Of a stretch of DNA of 64,000 nucleotides, positions 24,501 to 33,393 are shown piece by piece (position 1 is the first letter of the stretch; each line of letters begins with the position of its first letter). This stretch comes from an uncultured Oscillospiraceae bacterium (GTDB lineage Bacteria > Bacillota > Clostridia > Oscillospirales > Oscillospiraceae), in NCBI GenBank assembly GCA_947629915.1, contig CANRFN010000018.1, forward strand, positions 1 to 64,000. The letters run 5' to 3'. Under the pieces are notes generated by a model. It ran no database searches, was not told the origin of the DNA, and saw only the letters and a list, made by a program, of their open reading frames with translations. The position numbers and the translations under genes are program-made.

Positions 24501-26372
24501 CTATTCTTTTTCCGGCCACAGTTTGTCCGCCAGCCGCTTGCATCCCGGCAGTCCCTCTACTGTGAGGCGGACAAACACGGCGTCATCCCCGGAGAAGCTC
24601 TGCAGGAACGCCTGTCCCTCGTCACTCTTGGCAAAGGACGCGAGGAAGGTGCTGGGCATGCACTCCAGCGCCTCGTTGAACCGGGTCCAACGCTGCTCCT
24701 CCGGCGCCTCCAGAAGATAGCGGGTGAACCACTTCCCCCGCTCCGCCGGCTTCATGTGCTCCACATCCGCCGCCTCAAAGGGCTTTCCTGTGGCCTCATC
24801 CAGCACATCGTGATCGATCTGTCCCCCCATGCCATACATGCGGAAGGCATCGTGTTTCCGGCTATCAACCCAGCGCACCGCCACCAACGGCTTCCTGTCC
24901 CCGTCTATAAGGATCTCCACTTTTGTGAGATGCTCCAGGCATGTCCCGGTATAGACCTTGGTTGTGCACACCAGACCGTCAATCGCACTGGCCAAGGCGC
25001 TGTACCAGGTCTCCCCATTGGCGGCAATGTACCGCAGGACCGCCAGCTCTGTGGGATTCAAGGTGTTGAGCACCTTCAGCTGTGCCCTCTTCTCATACGG
25101 CTTCGCCCGCTCGGCCAGGCAGATCTGTTCCATAAGTTCCTGCAATGTGCCCTCGTCATCTCTCTCCGGTGGGTCCAGCAGGACGTCTATAGTCCTCCAG
25201 ACGAAGTGCAGCCTGCGCTTTCTGTCCATCACCAGGAGCACCGCGGGCGCATCCACATTTTGCTCCAGGGCCGCCTTCTCCAGAGATGCCCAGATGGACT
25301 CACCAAACCGGAAGACGCCCACCATATCCGTAGGCAGCGTCTTGTACGCCCGCAAAGGAACCAATGGCTGTTCCAGAAGTCCCGGATACAGCTGCAAAGC
25401 GGGACACTCTGAGATGGGCCGCCCAGAGGTGCGCAGCCGCACTTTCTTCCGGTCCCGCTCCGGCCGATACAGCAGGAGGGCATCTTCCACGGGCCCTCTT
25501 TTCCACTGCACCGTGACACACCCCAGCGAGGCCTCCCCCTGCAGCAGGAAGGTCTCCAGGGGTTCCGACATGCCGTGGAAATCACGGAGAGACGGGCAGG
25601 TGTACAGCAGCGGGACCTCGTTCACCTGCCGCAACAGGGACCCCAGATTCTCCTTGATATACCCAAAGAGCACCTCTCGCCGTCTCTCCGGGCTGGGGTA
25701 GAAATAGCAGTAGTGGAGGTCAAAAGACACCTCATTTTGGCTGTATCCGCCGCGGTCCATGCAGACCCGCAGAACGCACTTGCCAACGTTGGCATCCGCA
25801 CTGCACCTCAGCTCCAGGGAGGCAATCTGCGCCGGCTGAAATCCCTGGGGGCAGCGGCTCTTCGCCAGCCGCCGCTCATAGTCTCTCCGAATGGCGGTCT
25901 CCTTCTCTCTCAGCATTCTCCGCACATCCGGGTATCTCTCCATCTCGTGGGCGACCCGATCCAGCCGCTTCTTGCACAGTGTGGCGGTGTACCGGATCAC
26001 CTCTTCCTCCGTGGCGGGCAGTTCCATCCGGGCGCATGCATCCTGCAGCAGCTGCGGGAGGAGCGCCCGAAACTGCTGCGTGAGCGCCTCTTCCGTCCCG
26101 TTGGTATCCCCGCGAAACGGCATGCTGGCCTTGCCGGTGTAGTACTTGGAGAGCCCATCGAACTGGACGTCTACCTGCGCCGTAAGCTCCACTTGCAGGT
26201 TGCGCATGCTGAGAAAGAAGCGCACCTCATCCACTTTCGGCAGCAGGAACTCCGGATTCCAGATTCCTGCGAAGTGCTGATTCACCCTCGTCTCAAACTG
26301 CTGGGAGTACTCCGGAGACGCCGTCAGCTCTTTCTCCAGCTTTAAGAGCACCTGTTTTGACATCCTGGACAC
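24501..26372 (-). CDS. Array paralogue, copy 7
   Basis: A 623-aa soluble protein of unknown function, starting at GTG 26372 with GAGAGGGG about 7 bases upstream. Family layout: an N-terminal domain with HFAGIWNPE (variant of HFxxxWDPNC) and VQFDGLSKYYTG; a helical linker; the central motif FQPAQIASLELRCSA; TCPSLRDFHGM; and a winged-helix-like segment at residues 438-500 (LNPTELAVLRYI, VCTTKVYTGTCLEHL). The tail over residues 560-623 is near-identical to copy 6. No signal peptide or membrane segment is visible. It lies 11 bases before copy 8 and 45 after copy 6. Confidence 0.8.
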   Translation of the reverse strand: MSRMSKQVLLKLEKELTASPEYSQQFETRVNQHFAGIWNPEFLLPKVDEVRFFLSMRNLQVELTAQVDVQFDGLSKYYTGKASMPFRGDTNGTEEALTQQFRALLPQLLQDACARMELPATEEEVIRYTATLCKKRLDRVAHEMERYPDVRRMLREKETAIRRDYERRLAKSRCPQGFQPAQIASLELRCSADANVGKCVLRVCMDRGGYSQNEVSFDLHYCYFYPSPERRREVLFGYIKENLGSLLRQVNEVPLLYTCPSLRDFHGMSEPLETFLLQGEASLGCVTVQWKRGPVEDALLLYRPERDRKKVRLRTSGRPISECPALQLYPGLLEQPLVPLRAYKTLPTDMVGVFRFGESIWASLEKAALEQNVDAPAVLLVMDRKRRLHFVWRTIDVLLDPPERDDEGTLQELMEQICLAERAKPYEKRAQLKVLNTLNPTELAVLRYIAANGETWYSALASAIDGLVCTTKVYTGTCLEHLTKVEILIDGDRKPLVAVRWVDSRKHDAFRMYGMGGQIDHDVLDEATGKPFEAADVEHMKPAERGKWFTRYLLEAPEEQRWTRFNEALECMPSTFLASFAKSDEGQAFLQSFSGDDAVFVRLTVEGLPGCKRLADKLWPEKE

Positions 26373-26417
26373 GCTTTTTCCCCTCTCTCGAAGCAGGAAA
26401 GGCCCCCCTTTCCGCGC

Positions 26418-28313
26418 TCAGCTCTTCTCTTCCGGCCACAGCTTGGCCGCTAGCCGCTTGCACCCTGGCAGGCCTTCCACCGTGAGGCGGACAAACACTG
26501 CGTCATCCCCGGTAAAGCACTTGAGAAAGGCCTGCCCCTCATCGCTCTTGGCAAAGGCCGCGAGGAAGGTGCTGGGCATGCGGTCCAGCGCCTCATTGAA
26601 CCGGGTCCAGCGCTGCTTCCCGTTTGCCTGTAGCAGGTACTGGGTGAACCACGGTCCCCGCTGTGCCTGCTTAATGTTCTCCACATCAGCACCCGAAAAA
26701 GGTCTGGCAATGGCTCTTTCCAGCACATCAAGCTCGATCTTGGCCTCCATGTCATAGATGCGGAACATGCCGTGGTACCCGTCTGCCAGCCGGTACCGCA
26801 GCAAGTGCATCATTTTGCCAGCCACTGGCACCTCAATTTCCGTGAGGCGATCCAGACAGGCACCGGTATAGGCCTTGGTGGTGATCACCTGATCTGCCAG
26901 GTCGTCCGCCAGCGCACTGTACCACGTCTCACCATTGGCCGCAATGTGCCGCAGCACCGCCAGTTCTGTGGGGTTCAGGCTGTTCAACACCTGGATTTGG
27001 GCCTGTCTCTCCTGGGGCTTGTTCGCCTCTGCCTGGTAGATGCGATCCACAATCTTCTGAACCGCGCTCCCCACAGCATTCTCAGACGGATCCAGATGCA
27101 ACTCCAGCGAACTCCAGGTGATGGTGATCTGGAACTTGCTGTCTGCAGACAACCACACAGGCTGGGAAGGCATCTCTTTTCCCTGGAACGCCGTCTCCAT
27201 GGCCGCTTTCATGGCCTCCGCCAGCCGGAAGTAGCTCACCGGGTTCTGGGGCATGTCCGCAATCTCAGCCAGCGGAACTGCCGGCTGCTGCAGCAGGGAC
27301 AGGGGCAGAGGCGCTACAGGGCACTCCGAAAAGGCGTGATTCTCCCGGTACAGGCGCACCTTGTCGCTGCCCGGCTGATACAGCAAGACGGCGTCCTGCA
27401 TCACTCGGCTGGTCCACTGCACTTTCACGCATCCCAAAGTGACGAATCGCTTCTGGAGCAGCTCCTGGAGGGCATCGGACATGCCGGGAAGCTCCCCGAG
27501 GTTGGAACACATGTACAGCGGCGTCACCCGGGCCGCCCGCTTCAAAAGAGATTCCACACACTTCTGAATGCGGGCATCCAGAAGCGCGAACTTCTTCTCC
27601 CGGTCCGCAAGGAAACAGCAGTCCAGAATGTCAAAGGAGGCAGCGATCTGGGTGTAGACTCCGTTGTCCATGTTGACGTCCAGCCAGCACTTGCCGCTGT
27701 CCGAGGGAACCCTGCAGTGCAGGTCCAGGGAGGCGATGTGCACAGGATGGAATCCCTGCGGGCACTTGATGCTGGCCAGCCGCTCCTCATAGGCGGCCTG
27801 AACAGCCGGCTTTCTCTCCTCCACCAGTGTCAGCGTATCCGTGTCAATCTCCACATTGTGTGCCAGCGTATCCATCCGGTCCTGGAAACAGCGCAGATTG
27901 GAGCGCAGGACATCCTCCGCGTTTTTCGGGAGTACGCTGTTCAATTTGTCCCGGGCCTGCTCCGTCAGCTGCGGCAGCAGTGTCCGGATCTGCTGGTCCA
28001 TTTGTTCTCTGGACGGGAAGTTGCCCCAGGTCAGCGGTGCGCTTGCCGTTCCCCTGTACCGCTCCGTCCATCCGTCAAACTGCACCTCGGCCTCCGCGGC
28101 CAACTGGATCTCATCGCCTTGCCCGGTGAGCTCGAAGCGCACAGCCTTAGACTGGGGCACCTTGTATTCCGGGTTCCAGATCTCCTGAAAATTCCGGTTC
28201 ACAACAGCCGTGATCTCCTGCGTGTAGACGCCAGGCCCCGACATCTCGCTCTGAAGTTTAGCCAGCAGATTCTTTTTCATCGAATGGTGCTTCTTTTTCT
28301 TCTCGTGGGACAC
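26418..28313 (-). CDS. Array paralogue, copy 6
   Basis: A 631-aa protein starting at GTG 28313 with GAGGAGAG upstream. It opens with a lysine/histidine-rich VSHEKKKKHHS peptide before the family N-terminal domain (WNPEYKVP, VQFDGWTERYRG). The central motif is FHPVHIASLDLHC. The winged-helix-like segment LNPTELAVLRHI, VITTKAYTGACLDRL is conserved. The tail is nearly identical to copy 7 (RWTRFNEALDRMPSTFLAAF), which suggests recent duplication or gene conversion. No recognised family; cytosolic. Confidence 0.8.
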   Translation of the reverse strand: MSHEKKKKHHSMKKNLLAKLQSEMSGPGVYTQEITAVVNRNFQEIWNPEYKVPQSKAVRFELTGQGDEIQLAAEAEVQFDGWTERYRGTASAPLTWGNFPSREQMDQQIRTLLPQLTEQARDKLNSVLPKNAEDVLRSNLRCFQDRMDTLAHNVEIDTDTLTLVEERKPAVQAAYEERLASIKCPQGFHPVHIASLDLHCRVPSDSGKCWLDVNMDNGVYTQIAASFDILDCCFLADREKKFALLDARIQKCVESLLKRAARVTPLYMCSNLGELPGMSDALQELLQKRFVTLGCVKVQWTSRVMQDAVLLYQPGSDKVRLYRENHAFSECPVAPLPLSLLQQPAVPLAEIADMPQNPVSYFRLAEAMKAAMETAFQGKEMPSQPVWLSADSKFQITITWSSLELHLDPSENAVGSAVQKIVDRIYQAEANKPQERQAQIQVLNSLNPTELAVLRHIAANGETWYSALADDLADQVITTKAYTGACLDRLTEIEVPVAGKMMHLLRYRLADGYHGMFRIYDMEAKIELDVLERAIARPFSGADVENIKQAQRGPWFTQYLLQANGKQRWTRFNEALDRMPSTFLAAFAKSDEGQAFLKCFTGDDAVFVRLTVEGLPGCKRLAAKLWPEEKS

Positions 28314-28354
28314 AGTTCTCTCTCCTCTCTCGCCCGCCTTACGGTCCCCGTTTT

Positions 28355-30250
28355 CTACTCTTCTCCGTCTTTCCCTTCTGCCTCGCCTGGCCACAGCTTT
28401 GCTGCCAGCCGTTTGCAGCCAGGCAGTTCCTCCACCGTGAGGCGGACAAACATGGCCTCAGGCCCAGTAAAGCCCTTGAGAAATGTCTGTCCCGCTTCGC
28501 TCTTCGCAAAGGTGGTGAGAAACGTGCGGGGCATATAGTCCAGCGCCTCATTGAAGCGAGCCCAGCGCTGTTCGCCGTCTGCCTCCAGAAGATAGCCGGT
28601 GAACCAATCCCCCCGTGCAGCCGGTTTCATCTTCCCCACTTCAGACGCCCGGAAAGGCCTGCCGGTAGCAGACTCCAGCAATTTTCGGTCTATGTCGAGG
28701 TCAAAGCAGTACATGAGGCATTCATCGTACGCATCGTTGAAGCCCCAATAAACCTCCAGGAGCGGCTTGTAGCCTCCCTTTACCGGCATATATTCCACAG
28801 CAAGATTCTCTAGGCACTCGCCGGTATACGATTTCATGGTACACACCTGTCCATCGATCTCATCGGCCAACTCCGCACACCAGGTTTCCCCGTTTTTCGA
28901 GATGTGCCGCAGGATCGCCAGTTCTGTGGGGTTCAGGCCGTTTAACACCGCCAGCTGCCGATTTCGAAAAGCCGCTTTCGCCTCTTCCTCCGCGACAGAC
29001 TGTGTCGCAAGCCGCATTATTCTCTGCCCTGTGGACATCTCACCCGTACCTAGCGCCAGATTCTTGGATCCGCAATGAAGCTGCAGGCTGCAATCTTTGG
29101 CCAGTTGCAGCACCATATTCGGTATCGACACATCCTTGTCCAGGAGCATCTGGTTCAAGGTCTGCTCCAGCGCCTCTCCCAACCGGAAGAAACCGGCGAT
29201 CTCCGTTGGCAGCGCTGTATACTCCAGCGGGGGTACCGGCTGCTCACGCGTATCCAGGCAAATAGGCCCGTCCCGGCATTTGGAAATGCTTGTTCCGCAG
29301 CTTCCAATCCGCACGATATCTTTGTCCGGCTGCAGCCGATACAGAATGCATGCACTCTCTTGGCGGTCTTTCGTTCTCCTCAGGGTAACATGTCCCAGTG
29401 AGACGCTTCCCTGCTGCAGCAAGCTTTCCAGCTGGTCGGTCATACCAGGGACGGCTTGGAAAGACGTAGCAACGAACACAGGCGCAATCCCATCTGTCGG
29501 CATCACAAGGTCCTTCAAAGACTCCAGAATTTGAGACAGGAGGTATTCCCGTTTTTTGCCCTCATCGATATAGAATGGGCAGTATCCCAGGTCATACTCC
29601 TTCCGCCTCTCGAAATACATGCCGCAGTCCAGGTGAATCCGCAGTATGCATGTACCAATGTAGCCTTCGGTACTGCAGTACAATTTCAACGAGGCAATAT
29701 GTACCGGCATAAATCCCTGGGGACACGGTGCATTTTCCAAGAGGCTCTCATAAGTACTCTGAAACACCTTGGTTCGCTTGTCCAGGATCGACAGCATGCC
29801 CGGATCCTCCGCAATCCTTGTCGCTATGGAGTCGAGGTCAGGATGATTGCTCGCCATGTGCTTTCTGAAGAAATTCTCCGAGCTTTGCGGCAGCGACTTA
29901 TGGACCTTGTCGATCAGCGCCTGCTCCAGGGACAGCAGAGCCTGGCGGTTTGGCTCGATCAGTTCTTCTACCGTCTTACCGCTGTCCAAGACCAACGAGG
30001 TGCGCTCCGTTACCGTGTAGGTCACGGATGCCCCCGCACTTTCCACACGGATCACAGCGGTCAGAATGATCCGCTTGTCGTCACAATTGAGAACACTCTC
30101 CACCTCATTCACATGCGGTTTCATGCAGTTCGGATCCCATACTGCCGCAAAATGTGACTCCGCCGCTGCCTTAACTGCCTTGGGATACTCGGCAGAAACT
30201 TGCAGTTCACTCCGCAGTTCATCTATCACGGACTTGTGCTTTTTGCCCAA
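28355..30250 (-). CDS. Array paralogue, copy 5
   Basis: A 631-aa protein. Two in-frame ATGs (30259, 30256) and a TTG (30250) are possible starts. The TTG is chosen because GAAGGG lies 9 bases upstream and because it aligns with the TTG start of copy 4 (both begin Gly-Lys-Lys). N-terminal WDPNCMKP, the central motif FMPVHIASLKLYC, the winged-helix-like LNPTELAILRHI and the tail MPRTFLTTFAKSEAGQ are conserved. Copies 4 and 5 form a subgroup by N-terminus and tail. Function unknown. Confidence 0.77.
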   Translation of the reverse strand: MGKKHKSVIDELRSELQVSAEYPKAVKAAAESHFAAVWDPNCMKPHVNEVESVLNCDDKRIILTAVIRVESAGASVTYTVTERTSLVLDSGKTVEELIEPNRQALLSLEQALIDKVHKSLPQSSENFFRKHMASNHPDLDSIATRIAEDPGMLSILDKRTKVFQSTYESLLENAPCPQGFMPVHIASLKLYCSTEGYIGTCILRIHLDCGMYFERRKEYDLGYCPFYIDEGKKREYLLSQILESLKDLVMPTDGIAPVFVATSFQAVPGMTDQLESLLQQGSVSLGHVTLRRTKDRQESACILYRLQPDKDIVRIGSCGTSISKCRDGPICLDTREQPVPPLEYTALPTEIAGFFRLGEALEQTLNQMLLDKDVSIPNMVLQLAKDCSLQLHCGSKNLALGTGEMSTGQRIMRLATQSVAEEEAKAAFRNRQLAVLNGLNPTELAILRHISKNGETWCAELADEIDGQVCTMKSYTGECLENLAVEYMPVKGGYKPLLEVYWGFNDAYDECLMYCFDLDIDRKLLESATGRPFRASEVGKMKPAARGDWFTGYLLEADGEQRWARFNEALDYMPRTFLTTFAKSEAGQTFLKGFTGPEAMFVRLTVEELPGCKRLAAKLWPGEAEGKDGEE

Positions 30251-30291
30251 CGCCATCATCCCTTCTGCGGCAGTCCTGCGCTGGCAGCCTG

Positions 30292-32217
30292 CTACTTTTC
30301 TCCGCTCTTCACTTCCTCCGGCCACAGCTTCGCCGCCAGCCGCTTACAGCCCGGCAGTTCCTCCACCGTGAGGCGGACAAACATGGCCTCGGAGCCAGTG
30401 AATTTACGGAGGAACCCCTGCCCCGCCTCACTCTTTGCAAACTCGGTGAGAAACGTGCGGGGCATACGGTCCAGCGCCTCATTGAACCGGGTCCAACGCT
30501 GTTCGTCATCCGCTTCCAGAAGGTAGTTGGTAAACCACTTTGCCCGCTCCGCCGGCTTCATGTTCTCCACATCTGCCGGTCCGAACGGTCTGCCGGCAAC
30601 AGCGTCCAGAATTGCCCTCTCGATGTTGGCCCCAGCGCTGTACATGAGAAAATCGTCATGCTTTCTGCTGTATGTCCACTGCGCACGCAATAAGGACCTC
30701 TCCGCGCCGTCCACCGGCACTTTCAGCTCCGCAAGGCGTTTCAAGCATGCACCGGTGTAGACTTTGGTGGTACACACCTGGTCTTCTATCGCCCCTGCCA
30801 GGGCAGTATACCAGATCTCCCCGTGGGCAGTGATGTACCGCAGGACGGCCAATTCTGTGGGATTCAGGGCGTTCAGCACTTCCAGCTGCCGCTGTCTTTC
30901 CAAGGGCTTCGCAGACGCGATTGCAGCCGCTTGGGTCAAAAACTGCATCAGCTTCGGCCCAGCTGCCGTTTCTCTCTGGTCCAGCGTGATACTCTTGCCT
31001 CCGCATGTGAGGCAAAGTTGGGAGTGCTTTTTCAGCTGCAGCACCATCTGCAGCGCAGGCACTTCTCTCCCCTGAAACATCTGGCCCAGTGCTTCTTCGA
31101 TGGTCTCTCCCAGCTGGCAATAGCCAGCCGCATCCTGCGGTGGCACCGTGTACTGCTCCAGGGGAATCGCAGGCTGCTCCAGGACAGCAAGGGAAATCGG
31201 CAGGATAGGGCAGAAATACGGCTCCACTTTCCCTGTTTCGCGGCGCAGTTTTCCACTGCTTTGTTTGGGGAGGTACAGTACCGGTTCGTTCTCATAGCAG
31301 ATGCCTTTCCACTTCACCGTAACATGGTCCAAGGAGACCGTCCCAGTCTCGGCCAAGGTCTCCAGATGCTCTGTCGTGCCAGGGAGGTCCCGCAGAGATG
31401 GGGCAATAAACAGCGGCGGAATCTCGCCCACTTGTTTCACAAGGCGTTTGACGCACGTCAGGATATGTGCCTGAAGGTATTCCCGCTGTCTCTCCTCTTC
31501 GGTGTAGAAAGGGCAGTATCCCAGGTCATACGTTTCCTCCCTTTTAAAGCAGCTACCGCTGTCCAGCCCAATCTGCAATACACATTTACCAGCGTCTCCG
31601 GAGGTAAAGCAGCGCAGCTGCAGCGATGTAATGTCTGCGGGTCTGAATCCTGCGGGACATGGAACCTTTGCTAGCCGGTCTCTATAGGTGTTCTGAAAGG
31701 CCGGCTTTCTCTCCTCCAAGATTGCCAGCACATCCGGCTGCTTTGCGATTTCCTCCGCTATGGCATCAAGTTTCGGATGGCTTTTTTCCATGTACTTTCC
31801 GTAGAGTTCCTCCGTGCTCTGCGGCAGCTTCTGGCAGAACACTGCCGCCAGAGACTGCTCCAGGGGCGGCAGGGCAAGGCGGATTTGCTGCGTGAATTTC
31901 TCCTCTGTGGTGCCAGCACTCCAGTCCATCCTGGTACGTGCGGTTTCTGTGAAGGGAAGGGATGTCCCAGCACACTCCATTTGGACGGTTGCGGACAGAA
32001 TGAGCTCTTTTGCCGACCGGTTGAGCGTCATCATCATTCTGCTGACCTGCGGCTGCGTATAGTCCGAATTCTGCATTCCGGCTAAGTGTTTCTCTACCGC
32101 TGCAACAATCTCAGGAGCGCCTTGCGCAGACTCTCGCACTTCTTTCTGCAGCGCCACAAACACGCGTTTCTGCATTTCGCTCACCGGACTTTTCTGTTGT
32201 TTGTTCTTCTTGCCCAA
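30292..32217 (-). CDS. Array paralogue, copy 4
   Basis: A 641-aa protein starting at TTG 32217 with GAAGGGA about 8 bases upstream. The N-terminal domain is diverged (the WDPNC tryptophan motif reads MQNSDYTQP), so the motif is not essential in every copy. The central motif FRPADITSLQLRCFT, the winged-helix-like LNPTELAVLRYI, VCTTKVYTGACLKRL and the tail MPRTFLTEFAKSEAGQ are well kept. It lies 56 bases after the broken copy 3. Function unknown. Confidence 0.78.
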   Translation of the reverse strand: MGKKNKQQKSPVSEMQKRVFVALQKEVRESAQGAPEIVAAVEKHLAGMQNSDYTQPQVSRMMMTLNRSAKELILSATVQMECAGTSLPFTETARTRMDWSAGTTEEKFTQQIRLALPPLEQSLAAVFCQKLPQSTEELYGKYMEKSHPKLDAIAEEIAKQPDVLAILEERKPAFQNTYRDRLAKVPCPAGFRPADITSLQLRCFTSGDAGKCVLQIGLDSGSCFKREETYDLGYCPFYTEEERQREYLQAHILTCVKRLVKQVGEIPPLFIAPSLRDLPGTTEHLETLAETGTVSLDHVTVKWKGICYENEPVLYLPKQSSGKLRRETGKVEPYFCPILPISLAVLEQPAIPLEQYTVPPQDAAGYCQLGETIEEALGQMFQGREVPALQMVLQLKKHSQLCLTCGGKSITLDQRETAAGPKLMQFLTQAAAIASAKPLERQRQLEVLNALNPTELAVLRYITAHGEIWYTALAGAIEDQVCTTKVYTGACLKRLAELKVPVDGAERSLLRAQWTYSRKHDDFLMYSAGANIERAILDAVAGRPFGPADVENMKPAERAKWFTNYLLEADDEQRWTRFNEALDRMPRTFLTEFAKSEAGQGFLRKFTGSEAMFVRLTVEELPGCKRLAAKLWPEEVKSGEK

Positions 32218-32273
32218 GATTCTCTTCCCTTCTGCATCTGTTCTGGATCAGCAGGCCTGCCTCTCTTCTTATC

Positions 32274-33358
32274 CTATTCCTCATCCGGCCACAGCCGCGC
32301 CGCCACCCGCATACAGCCCGGCAAGCTCTCTATCGTGAGGCGAACAAACATGGCCTCTGCCCCCATAAAGTGCCGAAGGAATTCCTGCCCTGTCTCGCTC
32401 TTCACTAATTTCACGAGAGAGGTGCCGGGCATATAATCCAGTACTGCGTTGAATCAGCTCCAGCGCTGGTCTCCCTCTGCCTCGAGGAGATAGTGGTTGA
32501 ACCACGTTCTCCGCAATGCCGGCTTGATGAACTTCGCTTCTGCCGGTTCATAGGGACGGCCAACAGCCCTTAGCAGCACGTCGATGCCCATTTTAGCACA
32601 AACAGCGTACATGCGGTAGCCTCCACCGCGGCGATTTCGCACCATTTGGCCGCTGAGAAGAGGCACTTCCTCGCCATCCACCGGCACTCTCACTTCTTGA
32701 GGCGTTCCAGACAGGCACCGTTATAGGCTTTCGTGGTACACACCTGGTCCGCCAAAGCACTTGCCGCTGCACTGATGCTGGTCTCCCCTTTCTGCGTGAC
32801 ATACCGCAGTACAGCCATCTCGGTGGTATTCAGGCTGTCCAACACCTCCAGCTGCCGCTGCTTTTCAGCGGGTCTGCCCTCCTCTACCCGATAGATCTGA
32901 TGCACCAGTACCATCAGGACCTTTCCCGGGGTTTTACGGGACGTCCACAGCTGTATGGTCTTCTCCGAAGGCAAGCCTGCTGTCATTTGGCCCCCTGCAC
33001 ATTGCAGCAGCTGTGGCAGAATCGCTCGGATCTGCTTCTCCAATTCTTCTGCTGTACGGCTCTGATCCCATGCAAACGGCTTGCTGACCTTTCCTACATA
33101 GCACTTCTTCCACCCATCGAACTGAATGATGGCCCTCGCTTTCAATGTGATATTGCCGCCATTTCTCGAAAGCGCGAAAGTCACTTGCTCTGCTTTCGGT
33201 GCCATGCAGTTGGGGTCCCACTTCTCAGTGAAGTGTTGATTCACGGGTTGGATGATCTGCTGGCAATACTCGTCCGCCCTGTCCATCTCAAGCCGTAGCT
33301 GATGCAGCACACTCTGCTGCATCCCTGTTGGCTGGTTTCCTTTGTTCTTCTTGGACAT
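32274..33358 (-). pseudogene. Broken array paralogue, copy 3
   Basis: A degenerate paralogue with three lesions. First, an internal deletion of roughly 250 codons joins the N-terminal domain (WDPNCMAPKAEQVTF, then PSEKTIQ) straight to LWTSRKTPGK and the segment before the winged helix. Second, a 1-base deletion near 32690 shifts the frame just after ACLERLKK. Third, a TGA replaces the conserved Arg of RWTRFNEAL at about 32455. Beyond it the tail VRLTIESLPGC is still readable to a TAG at 32274. The ATG at 33358 keeps a ribosome binding site. Confidence 0.88.
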
Positions 33359-33393
33359 GGCTCTCCCCCGCTCTACTCCGCAAGACAGGTTTG

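Noticed and set aside
26772-28538. Plus-strand open frame of nearly 590 codons opposite array copy 6
   Set aside because: Antisense shadow of a conserved paralogue; no motif, and no comparable frame conserved in sequence in the other copies.
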